From positions 4,092,001 through 4,156,000 of the forward strand of contig NW_027248940.1 of NCBI RefSeq assembly GCF_036711975.1: a DNA stretch of 64,000 nucleotides, written 5' to 3'. The notes beneath the pieces are model-generated. The model was not told the origin of the DNA, ran no database searches, and saw only the letters and a program-made list of their open reading frames with translations. The stretch comes from Onthophagus taurus (taxonomy: Eukaryota; Arthropoda; Insecta; Coleoptera; Scarabaeidae). Made by a program: the position numbers and the translations under genes. Below are positions 21,061 to 31,944 of this stretch, piece after piece (the first letter of the stretch is position 1; each line of letters starts with the position of its first letter).

Positions 21061-21361
21061 ACTATTTTGACTTACGCCAATTCTCATGTTCCAAAATTTC
21101 TAAACTTTCTGGGAAACAGCTTTTTAATTATTTTTGCCATTCTCGTTAAGAATTGATTGAGATATTTTTAGTCGTTTAGAATTAACTTAGATTTTGACTT
21201 AAAGATATTTTAAAGTTATTGTTAAAAGATATTACAGATATCTTTAAAGATTTTTGAAAATAGTGCCATCTAGTACACAATGACGAAACTAACTACCTAA
21301 CAGATCTTTATTAAGCAAAACAAGAATTATTATTAATCTTAACTTATTATTAATACTTTAC

Positions 21362-21968
21362 CTCTTATTAAATCCTTCTTCCTTACAAATAGCATTAAAA
21401 TTTTCTAACAATTTCTCTCGATCCGCCTGAGGGAGGATCATCAAAACACAAGATAGCCCACAATCCCAATTAAATCGTTGTTTGTAATGGGAAAGGGCGA
21501 TTTGTAACGAATCTGGTTGACCAGCTGGAAAAAAGACTTAAATTAGTATTAATTAATTAAAATAAATTAACAATACCGGGTTGTCTAAAATATCTCCCCA
21601 TCTCTCCGAACCCTAACCTCAAACGTTCACCTCTCTCAACCTATATTTTGAGTTTTTTATCGCATCTTTAACCACCGATGACGATATCAATCAGAGATAA
21701 TCTAATCGACGCCAATTAATAATACTGGATTCCCCGAAACCACTCGTTTCAGAACAAACCGATAAAATCATGTTTTTAATTGTTATGATTATGACAGTTT
21801 TAATCAGTTTGACATGCGCTAAAAATTAAGTTGGAGTAACTCGATTATAGATGGCGCTCATTCATATTTTAATTTTAATTATTATTTTAATTTTAATTTT
21901 ATTTAATTTAAAGTATAAATTGAACAAATTAATAGAAACTTACCCGTTGTTTCAAATCGTTCCTCCAT
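21362..21968 (-). CDS. Gucd1: GUCD1-like protein, coding exons 1 and 2 (5' part)
   Basis: Exon 1 coding (21968-21944, 25 nt) begins with ATG and encodes MEERFETT. Exon 2 (21524-21362, 163 nt) encodes the family signature around RFNWDCGLSCVLMILPQ. The intron at 21943-21525 has GT/AG ends, and phase requires the codon GCT to span the junction, which it does. The donor at 21361 joins exon 3 at 7373 in phase across a 13,988-bp intron filled with satellite and transposons. An upstream ATG at 22036 in another frame opens an overlapping reading frame that ends inside exon 2, so the start is chosen by continuity with the conserved frame. Confidence 0.85.
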
Positions 21969-22247
21969 AATAAACCGTCTAAATCAGACTGAGTAAATCG
22001 TCGTTCACCGTGAAAAAGAGAAGTTAAGGTCTGCATGTTTATTAAATTAAAATCAAATATCTACAAGTTCATTGCCAGTTTTGAGACTTTTCCTTTTCTT
22101 TTTTAAGTTAAGTGACCATGAGCTCAATTTGAATAGGTCAAAAATTGTTACATAATTATTAAGAAATCATTATCAACGAGCTGTTATTGTTGTATATGGT
22201 GTTAGGTAGATGGCGCTAGTAGTAAGGTTGATAAAGAAGAGACATAC
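21969..22247 (-). promoter_or_regulatory. GUCD1 5' flank, likely promoter and 5' UTR
   Basis: Only 279 bp separate the GUCD1 start codon from the THAP/P-like palindrome, so promoter and leader must lie here or within the element. It includes the upstream ATG at 22036, whose frame overlaps the main start, and one tagatggcgc motif at 22207-22216. No clear TATA box is evident among the AT-rich runs. Confidence 0.4.
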
Positions 22248-25198
22248 CACAGAGTATACAGAGGCCGGACTCCGGCTAATAAAAGTGGCACTCCTATCTA
22301 TCCTTGTTTAACTAATCTAAGCTTCGTATAGTATTTTCTCTCTCACATAAATTGAATCGATGTAGATGGCGGTAGTGTAGTGGATCGATAAATACGAGCG
22401 GGAATTTGAATGCTCGTTTGAATATAAATCTCATTACTCTTTAAAATTTTTTTTTAATAACAAGTTCCAAAATATCAAAAATTTTCATCTCAAAACTTGA
22501 ACAAGTTTTAAGATGAAAACAGTGACTTTTTGAACTTGATATTAAAAAAAAAACTAATAAAATGTTATTAAATAAAAATACAAACTTCAGAAGAACAAAT
22601 CTATGTATATTTATAGACAAATATTTACATTTAATCGTTTTCATGCTCATGGGGGCGTTTTTGTACAATGGTAAAGCATTTGCTTCAAGGCTAGAGGAAA
22701 ACCCATGAAAAACTCTAGCATACCATAAGACAAATAAATTTCTAGACAAATTTAGGAATACAAATTGCAATTGCAAACAACAGATTTAAGACAGCCCGAA
22801 TAAAAAAATTCTACAAAGCGACTAAAATTAAAAGTATTACAGCAAAAACGAGCAGTAGACAGAATTAATGATAAAATGTTATTTATATAACTGTATAGAA
22901 TATATAACTGTAATATTTCTTTTTATTTGTTTCTGTTCGTATCAATTAGAACAATATTTCAGCGAGCAGAATAAATTATAACATAGAATTGATATAAACT
23001 GTAATATTTCTTTTTATTTGTTTCTGTTCGTATCAATTAGAACAATATTTCAGCGAACAGAATAAATTATAACATAGAATTCATATAAACTGTAATATTT
23101 CTTTTTATTTGTATCTGTTCGTATCAATTATAACAATATTTCAGCGAACAGAATAAATTATGTATAACATAGCGACCAAGACGAGAATTAAAACAAAGCG
23201 AAAAGGAACAATATTTCAGCAAGTAGAATAAAGTAACAAAGCGACCAAGACAACAATTAAAACAAAGCAATTTTATTAAATATGATAAGTTATAAAAGAC
23301 AACTGATAAAAAATAACAAACTATTTATTTAAGTAAACAGCAATGTCTGAAAGCTGAAGCGTCCTGACCTGCATTCTGAAGGATATTTTCTTATCTGTAC
23401 AAACAATTACAGTGGAAAAGTTGCTTGCATTTTGTTTAAATATGTTGTGTTTAAAATTTGACAACACATTTACTTAACTCAGCTTGTATTATGTTAGATT
23501 CATGTAACATGTATTAGTCTTAGTCATAATTTTAAGTTCTTAGTTCGTCATTTATCTTATTGTTATTATTATTATTATTAATCACGATTACATTATTTTA
23601 ACTATGATCACAACTAAGACTTAAACATGTTGCCTCAATTCGTGATTAAATAATTGGAAAGTAAATACTATTACCTTTAAAAACCTGAGTAAAAGATTCT
23701 GGTGTGCTTAACATATCTCTCAGTAATGTAGTTTTATTTTCATAATTCTTTTTAAGTCTCCGGATCTGTTTTTCTTTGTTCTTTAAAATTCGTCGCAGTG
23801 ATTTTTCTTTGATTGTTGCACTAAACTGGCTCTTCTTAAATACTGACTCTGTTGTTGGATTTGTAGCGGAGGAAGGTATGGCAGCGTCTTTTGTTATATT
23901 TAACTCCTATAAATAAATAAAGTGTTATTTTATACACAAATCCGGCGGTTTTGTTGATAATTTTATAGTGTTCATGATTTTATTTACTTATATATATATA
24001 TTTTTTTTGGTTAGTTGCACTTTTGTTGCATCATCAATAAACATATATTATTATTATTATTAAATACATTACAAAGTAAAAAAACCTTGTTGAGTAAAAA
24101 GTGCACATAAATTAATTAATATTTGTTTCTGACAGCTCTCAACATAATATGGTATCCTATCAATGTTATTGATAAAGTGAAAATAAAAGTAAAACTTACT
24201 ATGACAGAATCCATTAAATTATTTTGCTCCAGTTCAGGCTGTCTTAGCGGTTCACTCGTTACAATGTGTGCTTCCTGAATAAAGAAAATGTAATTAGAAC
24301 TGTAAATTTCATTCTAAAAGTAAATAGAAGCAATTAGAAGTAAGAAATTGGAATTTACATTCATGATCACTCTTAAAGGCTTTGCATCTCTTTTTAAGGT
24401 CAAGGGGGTCCTATTCAACATAAAGCTTTCCATTGTAAAGTGATTGTTGCAAATTCTCATACGTGTTTTCTGCTGGTACACCAAGACACTCATTCCATAA
24501 TCACTGTCTAAAGTATCAAAGTAAATTTTCATTTAGTACAAAAAATCTATCTAACTTAAATTTATAAATTTACTTATTGATATTTAATGGAAAAGAAAAT
24601 AATTTAACCACTTCCTCTACCGAACGTCCGCAAATGTAGCAATTGCTATCCATTATAACTAAATTCTACTATAAAACTCTACTAGGCCTTAAAAACTAAC
24701 TAATTCTAAGATAACGAACTATGGCAATAAACTAATGAAAACTAAGTTATACAAACAAATAAACTACTAAACAAATCTATGTAATAATCAAACGCTAAAC
24801 AGGCAAAACTGCACAATAATTAAACAAGACACAGATAAAAGATTGATGAAGTAAATAAAAATGTTGAAATGGCTGAATAAGCAAGTCACGCAAGTTCTGA
24901 TAGAACTGGAGAACCTGGAGAACTGGACGCATCTGGGATTTACAGATTTACGGACTTGAAATACATGGCGCCATCTATTGCCTTCTTTAAAGTCTACGAG
25001 TTTACCACTTAAAAATTTTGAAATAAATGGTGCCATCTATTGGTTTCTTTAAATACTACTGTAACGCGACCATTGCGCCATCTACATCGATTCAGTTTAT
25101 GTGAGAGAGAAAGTATCATACGAAGTTTTCATTAGTTGAACAAGGATAGATAGGAGTGCCAATTTATTAGCCGGAGTCCGGCCTCTGTATACTCTGTG
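22248..25198 (-). mobile_element. THAP/P-like element, left arm of a palindrome
   Basis: This is a 2951-bp element with inverted ends of about 100 bp that begin cacagagtatacagaggc and include the palindrome ggccggactccggc. The 8-bp sequence agacatac lies immediately outside both ends (22240-22247 and 25199-25206), the duplication length of P elements. It encodes a THAP-like domain and coiled coil on the minus strand but no catalytic domain. A three-copy ~90-bp tandem repeat lies at about 22906-23165. The arm is repeated in reverse at 25259-28209. Confidence 0.85.
23675..24653 (-). pseudogene. THAP-domain protein fragment (left arm copy)
   Basis: Predicted exons mirror those in the right arm: about 24653-24574, 24507-24359, 24274-24200 and 23906-23675. 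The first carries the C-x2-C start MDSNCYICGRSVEEVVKLFS, the second the Cys-x2-His part RMRICNNHFTMESF and KRDAKP. The last is a basic coiled coil with LRRILKNKEKQIRRLKKNYE. This order (THAP, then coiled coil) is that of P-element transposases, but the RNase-H-like nuclease is missing. The segment between exons 1 and 2 is short for a THAP domain, so an exon may be lost. At most a DNA-binding remnant. Confidence 0.6.
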
Positions 25199-25258
25199 AG
25201 ACATACATATGTGTATGTCTATATACATATGTGTATATACATATGTGTATGTATGTCT
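25199..25258. other. 60-bp spacer at the palindrome centre
   Basis: The spacer is an alternating purine-pyrimidine run built from acatatgtgtat units. It begins agacatac and ends gtatgtct, which are reverse complements, but the interior is not a perfect palindrome. The first eight bases repeat the left flank at 22240-22247. Confidence 0.9.
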
Positions 25259-28209
25259 CACAGAGTATACAGAGGCCGGACTCCGGCTAATAAATTGGCA
25301 CTCCTATCTATCCTTGTTCAACTAATGAAAACTTCGTATGATACTTTCTCTCTCACATAAACTGAATCGATGTAGATGGCGCAATGGTCGCGTTACAGTA
25401 GTATTTAAAGAAACCAATAGATGGCACCATTTATTTCAAAATTTTTAAGTGGTAAACTCGTAGACTTTAAAGAAGGCAATAGATGGCGCCATGTATTTCA
25501 AGTCCGTAAATCTGTAAATCCCAGATGCGTCCAGTTCTCCAGGTTCTCCAGTTCTATCAGAACTTGCGTGACTTGCTTATTCAGCCATTTCAACATTTTT
25601 ATTTACTTCATCAATCTTTTATCTGTGTCTTGTTTAATTATTGTGCAGTTTTGCCTGTTTAGCGTTTGATTATTACATAGATTTGTTTAGTAGTTTATTT
25701 GTTTGTATAACTTAGTTTTCATTAGTTTATTGCCATAGTTCGTTATCTTAGAATTAGTTAGTTTTTAAGGCCTAGTAGAGTTTTATAGTAGAATTTAGTT
25801 ATAATGGATAGCAATTGCTACATTTGCGGACGTTCGGTAGAGGAAGTGGTTAAATTATTTTCTTTTCCATTAAATATCAATAAGTAAATTTATAAATTTA
25901 AGTTAGATAGATTTTTTGTACTAAATGAAAATTTACTTTGATACTTTAGACAGTGATTATGGAATGAGTGTCTTGGTGTACCAGCAGAAAACACGTATGA
26001 GAATTTGCAACAATCACTTTACAATGGAAAGCTTTATGTTGAATAGGACCCCCTTGACCTTAAAAAGAGATGCAAAGCCTTTAAGAGTGATCATGAATGT
26101 AAATTCCAATTTCTTACTTCTAATTGCTTCTATTTACTTTTAGAATGAAATTTACAGTTCTAATTACATTTTCTTTATTCAGGAAGCACACATTGTAACG
26201 AGTGAACCGCTAAGACAGCCTGAACTGGAGCAAAATAATTTAATGGATTCTGTCATAGTAAGTTTTACTTTTATTTTCACTTTATCAATAACATTGATAG
26301 GATACCATATTATGTTGAGAGCTGTCAGAAACAAATATTAATTAATTTATGTGCACTTTTTACTCAACAAGGTTTTTTTACTTTGTAATGTATTTAATAA
26401 TAATAATAATATATGTTTATTGATGATGCAACAAAAGTGCAACTAACCAAAAAAAATATATATATATAAGTAAATAAAATCATGAACACTATAAAATTAT
26501 CAACAAAACCGCCGGATTTGTGTATAAAATAACACTTTATTTATTTATAGGAGTTAAATATAACAAAAGACGCTGCCATACCTTCCTCCGCTACAAATCC
26601 AACAACAGAGTCAGTATTTAAGAAGAGCCAGTTTAGTGCAACAATCAAAGAAAAATCACTGCGACGAATTTTAAAGAACAAAGAAAAACAGATCCGGAGA
26701 CTTAAAAAGAATTATGAAAATAAAACTACATTACTGAGAGATATGTTAAGCACACCAGAATCTTTTACTCAGGTTTTTAAAGGTAATAGTATTTACTTTC
26801 CAATTATTTAATCACGAATTGAGGCAACATGTTTAAGTCTTAGTTGTGATCATAGTTAAAATAATGTAATCGTGATTAATAATAATAATAATAACAATAA
26901 GATAAATGACGAACTAAGAACTTAAAATTATGACTAAGACTAATACATGTTACATGAATCTAACATAATACAAGCTGAGTTAAGTAAATGTGTTGTCAAA
27001 TTTTAAACACAACATATTTAAACAAAATGCAAGCAACTTTTCCACTGTAATTGTTTGTACAGATAAGAAAATATCCTTCAGAATGCAGGTCAGGACGCTT
27101 CAGCTTTCAGACATTGCTGTTTACTTAAATAAATAGTTTGTTATTTTTTATCAGTTGTCTTTTATAACTTATCATATTTAATAAAATTGCTTTGTTTTAA
27201 TTGTTGTCTTGGTCGCTTTGTTACTTTATTCTACTTGCTGAAATATTGTTCCTTTTCGCTTTGTTTTAATTCTCGTCTTGGTCGCTATGTTATACATAAT
27301 TTATTCTGTTCGCTGAAATATTGTTATAATTGATACGAACAGATACAAATAAAAAGAAATATTACAGTTTATATGAATTCTATGTTATAATTTATTCTGT
27401 TCGCTGAAATATTGTTCTAATTGATACGAACAGAAACAAATAAAAAGAAATATTACAGTTTATATCAATTCTATGTTATAATTTATTCTGCTCGCTGAAA
27501 TATTGTTCTAATTGATACGAACAGAAACAAATAAAAAGAAATATTACAGTTATATATTCTATACAGTTATATAAATAACATTTTATCATTAATTCTGTCT
27601 ACTGCTCGTTTTTGCTGTAATACTTTTAATTTTAGTCGCTTTGTAGAATTTTTTTATTCGGGCTGTCTTAAATCTGTTGTTTGCAATTGCAATTTGTATT
27701 CCTAAATTTGTCTAGAAATTTATTTGTCTTATGGTATGCTAGAGTTTTTCATGGGTTTTCCTCTAGCCTTGAAGCAAATGCTTTACCATTGTACAAAAAC
27801 GCCCCCATGAGCATGAAAACGATTAAATGTAAATATTTGTCTATAAATATACATAGATTTGTTCTTCTGAAGTTTGTATTTTTATTTAATAACATTTTAT
27901 TAGTTTTTTTTTTAATATCAAGTTCAAAAAGTCACTGTTTTCATCTTAAAACTTGTTCAAGTTTTGAGATGAAAATTTTTGATATTTTGGAACTTGTTAT
28001 TAAAAAAAAATTTTAAAGAGTAATGAGATTTATATTCAAACGAGCATTCAAATTCCCGCTCGTATTTATCGATCCACTACACTACCGCCATCTACATCGA
28101 TTCAATTTATGTGAGAGAGAAAATACTATACGAAGCTTAGATTAGTTAAACAAGGATAGATAGGAGTGCCACTTTTATTAGCCGGAGTCCGGCCTCTGTA
28201 TACTCTGTG
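25259..28209 (+). mobile_element. THAP/P-like element, right arm of the palindrome
   Basis: This is an exact-length (2951 bp) inverted copy of 22248-25198. I found no difference in the stretches compared, including three pairs of long ORFs that translate identically. The outer end at 28209 is the element's own end. Beyond it the sequence is catacatag, which matches the end of the left duplication (catac) but lacks its first three bases. Gene content and the ~90-bp tandem repeat (about 27300-27560) mirror the left arm. Confidence 0.85.
25804..26782 (+). pseudogene. THAP-domain protein fragment (right arm copy)
   Basis: Exons read on the plus strand: 25804-25883, about 25954-26098, 26183-26257 and 26551-26782, all with GT/AG borders. 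The acceptor of exon 2 is uncertain because the first AG would put a stop in frame. The product would carry a THAP-like C2CH zinc-binding module and a coiled coil. From 26783 to 28209 I find no nuclease coding, so the element is non-autonomous. Identical to the left-arm copy. Confidence 0.6.
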
Positions 28210-28739
28210 CATACATAGTAAAAGTTGTTGTAATCAATAATAAACGCTTGTTAAGTTCTATAATAAAACTAAGTAGTGTTTAATTAACGAATATAAGACA
28301 GTTATTTAGAAGAATAAATAACCAAAACAAAGTTTTATTTAATACTTTAATCAACTTTGCTATTAAAGCCTCTTTTTGCAACATAACCTCACTTTTACTT
28401 TTCTTACTTTAGATACAGATTTAGTATATTTTATTATTGATACTTACAGCATTATACGAAGAAATACTTTAGTTTGAATCTAAATAACACCTCAAATTAC
28501 CACTAAATCTTCTTTACGATTTATAAGGATCTGAAATGTTAGTTGGAAGATAAGTGAGGTTATGTTTATAAGGCATCTAATGTTTATAACAAATTTATTT
28601 TAGAGTAAAGAAATAATAATAAAATGGTTTTAATCGGTAACAAATTACATTTAAAAACGAATACTTATCGCAATATTTCTATTTTTATCTTAATAATGTA
28701 AGAAAATAAATATAACCTTATCAAATTTTAACACCAAAA
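28210..28739. other. AT-rich stretch without recognised features
   Basis: No long frame, repeat or terminal structure is recognisable between the palindrome and the LINE fragment at 28740. Confidence 0.5.
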
Positions 28740-29006
28740 CCTAAACCCAATATTTATCCTAAATTCATTAGAGACAAAATTGCAGAAAAATGGAAAGTAA
28801 GAAGGAAACGGCAAACCAATACAATTCCTGGTGATAAAACTAAATTAAATAAAATTAAGAGCATTAACAGATAGCCACAAACAAAATAATATTCAAAATT
28901 ACTTAAAAAACTTTACTGACGATGCCAGTACCGATTATTCTCTGTGGAAAACAACAAGAAAACTGAAAGTTCTAAAAACACATACACCTCCAATTCGAAA
29001 TAATAA
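28740..29006 (+). pseudogene. Jockey-type LINE fragment, endonuclease-RT linker
   Basis: On the plus strand a short decayed frame contains KIAEKWKVRRKRQ, then ASTDYSLWKTTRKLK and THTPPIR, a linker typical of Jockey-group ORF2 proteins before the reverse transcriptase. Stop codons interrupt it. It ends exactly where the (AAT)n tail of the next, minus-strand LINE begins. Confidence 0.55.
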
Positions 29007-30961
29007 ATAATAATATATCTTTATTGTGCCTTCCACAACTACAAATAACATACTACATATTTCTAGTTTATAATATTAAATTAAAGAAGGAACACAATGG
29101 GCGGGTTCCAGACAATGTTTGCTCATACCAACACAATTGGTAAAGATCCGTATGATTTGTAAATGTGATACGTAAACGATCGCTGGAACATTGAAGTTCT
29201 AAATCTCGGCGGATAGAAACTCATTCACGACCTGGTTTGATGAAGCTGTGGTTTAAATATAATTTTATTATATAGATATTCCGGAATTCCAGAGACCACA
29301 ATTCTGTGGAATAGAACCAAACTGTAAAATTCCCTCCTGTTGCACATACTCAACCAACCAGCCTCTTTAAGTTTATAAGAAATTCTCTCAAATTTTCGAA
29401 TTCCAATTTCCGAATCTAAGACAACTGTTTTGTACTCTCTGTATTCTTCGCGCAGTGACCACATCAATAGCGCCATGATATATAGCAGACATAAAGTTAA
29501 AATGTGAGAGCACAAATGCGTCACACAAACTTATTTTCACTTTTATGGGCAAGTATGACCGATGCGGATAGAGAATTCGCAAATTGCAGTAAGATCTTTT
29601 AATATACATGGCAATTTGTTGCTTAAATCTAAAATTATTGTCCAAAATCAAACCAAGACACTTAACCTCTGAAACTCTTTTAATTAACGTATCATTCAAC
29701 TTAATAGCCAAGTCAGGAGCAGCAACACGCTTTTGACTACTAAAGCACATCCACATAGATTTTTCAGGGTTTATTTTTAAGTGATGGTAAGAAGCAAGAG
29801 TAAATATTTTTTCAAGATCTTTGTTTATATTATATTCAACAACACCACTATCCGCATCCACATAAGAAGCGTACAGTTGTGTATCATCTGCATAAGAGTT
29901 AATCTTACAAAACTGAATAAATTTGCTGAACTACGAAGTATATAAAGAAAACAAGATAGGACCCAACACAGAACCTTGCGGAACACCGCTTGTTACTGCC
30001 AAATCACTAGAAACAGAATCGTCAATCCTGACCCGCTATGTGCGATCACTAAGATAATCACGTAAAATAGATACTGTGTCTTCAGTAAATCCCAAATATC
30101 GAAATAATTTACAAATAACAGTGTGGTTAACAGTATCAAATGCCTTAGAGTAATCCAAGAAAACTACGGCGGTATTCATTTCTCTGTCAAGAGCAGTCAA
30201 CAAATCATCTGTTAAATTCAGCATTGATGTAGTGCAGCTATACCCACGCCTAAAGCCCGATTGCTGCGATGGGAGTAAACCCTTCAGTTCCACATACTCT
30301 GTCAACTGTATCTTCATAATCTTTTCTAAAATTTTGGAAAGCACAGGGAGCACACTAATAGGTCGCAAGTCGCCATATTCCTGCGGGTCACCCCTCTTAG
30401 GCAGCGGAACAACCACAGCACGCTTCCATTCCATGGGAAATACATGTTCAGTTAAGCAACAGTTTAGTATATGAGTTAAATATGGCAAAATAGTTGGACA
30501 AGACATTTTGATCATGTCAATGGAGACACCATCCGCTCCAACTGCAGATGAGGCAATAGAATTAATCATCTCCAACACCAAAGAGACCTCCACTGGTTTA
30601 AAAGAAAAGTCATTTTTAAAACTAGAACTATCATAGAGATCTAAACCAGACCCTTGGAAGTCTTTAACAATTTCTTTAACACTATCCACAAAATATTCAT
30701 TAATCTTATCAGGAAATCTTAAATTTGACGGCAAGGTAGCATCTTTATGTGATTTGCACCACATTTGCCCTCCATGACCAGGGACAGCAATGGAACCGAA
30801 AAATGCTCTCTTCTCATTTCTTACAGCTGTAGTAGTTAAATTCCTAAGAGATTTGTAGTATTCCCAATGAGCTACTTCACCCGAATGCCTAAATCTAGCT
30901 TTAGCCTCATCACGAAGTGTAATCATTAACGTAATATTATCGGTCATCCAAGGAGCAGGAG
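29007..30961 (-). mobile_element. 5'-truncated LINE with reverse transcriptase
   Basis: The 3' end is an aataataaataataatat tail at 29007. The element reads leftward from 30961 through the endonuclease-RT linker and reverse transcriptase. The endonuclease is missing. No target duplication was identified. Confidence 0.8.
29225..30947 (-). pseudogene. LINE reverse transcriptase, broken
   Basis: A 303-codon frame (30947-30036) holds GADGVSIDMIKMS, YGDLRPISVLPVLSKILEKI, PSQQSGFRRGYSCTTS and VVFLDYSKAFDTVNH (fingers and first palm motif). A frame change near 30036 leads to the catalytic SYADDTQLY near 29890 and then the thumb region with KCLGLILDNNFRF to about 29388. The tail to 29225 is in another frame. 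The motifs look CR1/Jockey-like. At least two breaks make it inactive. Confidence 0.75.
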
Positions 30962-31640
30962 CTTAGTAAATCGATACCTTTTTATAGGAGCATGGTCATC
31001 AAATTACCTCTTTGATTGAGTATTAACGCATTTGTGAAAAAAGATACCTGACGCTGGTACTGGAAGAAGACGGAGACATCTTTTGCTTCTATTCAATTCG
31101 ATTTCTGAGACTAAAGGAAGAGGGTAAAACCCTCGTTTATAGATATTAGTATATTATTATATGCCAGTACAATACTATACTTTGTCCACGACTATTGAAA
31201 TTGATTCCATAAATTTATTTTTTAAATAAATTTTTGAATAAAGGTTAAACGACAATGTGACACAAATTCAATGTTACTAACTGTAACCAACTTCACAACA
31301 ATTTGTCAAAATTAAGTGTCAGTTTTATAAAACGTCGTTTTCTTTACGAAAATTAATTAATTTATGCTTAAATCATACGAAAAAACGAATTTGTTTAGGT
31401 TTTTTTAATGTCAAACATTTAGAAACTCCTAAAAAATTGAATTAAATTGACGTCTTTTGAACTTTTAACGTTTCAAATAATTATTATTAGTCTGGTCAAG
31501 ATGGCTACCCGTGGATAATGATTATTATTCACCGCTATTATTCACTCCGTGAAAAATGACTACCATTTTGTTTTAGAAAACTCATTCATAAGGTATATAT
31601 TATAAGGTAGTCGTGGACAAAATATTTAATTACATTACAT
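30962..31640. other. No recognised feature
   Basis: AT-rich sequence without long frames or clear repeats. It may be older genomic DNA beside the possible exon at 31747-31928. Confidence 0.45.
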
Positions 31641-31746
31641 TACATCTAAATATTTAAAAAAATATCTATCTTTTTTTTATAACAGATTACCAAAAATTGC
31701 CTGGTAATTAAATGGTGAGTTTTAATTTTTGTTCGTCCTATTGCAG

Positions 31747-31928
31747 ACTTAATTCCAGACGTGGTAGCGCCGAGCGTTTCTCCACATATCAAACGAGTAG
31801 GTAGTATAAACAAAGTTTTTTTGCAACTACTCGAGTTTGGAGAAACGATTTCACGGAAACGGGATGAACCCAAGACACCGGGCCTCAAAGATAACAACAG
31901 AATAAAATATATCGATCAAAATATATAG
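31747..31928 (+). CDS. Possible 3' terminal exon of an unidentified gene
   Basis: A strong acceptor (cctattgcag) precedes a 60-codon open frame that ends in TAG at 31928. The peptide includes DLIPDVVAPSVSPHIKRVG, then SINKVFLQLLEFGETISRK, and does not look like low complexity or a transposon domain I know. I do not recognise the family. An overlapping frame on the other strand exists but has no supporting signals. Upstream exons were not found, so it could be a stray or captured exon. Confidence 0.3.
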
Positions 31929-31944
31929 AATTTACGTACATAAA

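Noticed and set aside
22441-22776. 111-codon frame repeated at 27681-28016
   Set aside because: Identity is due to the palindrome; the composition is low-complexity and it lies outside the THAP exons.
22248-28209. Palindrome as a sequencing adapter fold-back artefact
   Set aside because: An artefact would not stop symmetry exactly at transposon ends on both sides nor have a non-palindromic 60-bp spacer beginning with the 8-bp duplication; still needs long-read proof.
31646-31897. Minus-strand 83-codon frame
   Set aside because: It overlaps the better-supported plus-strand exon with an acceptor site and shows no recognisable motif.
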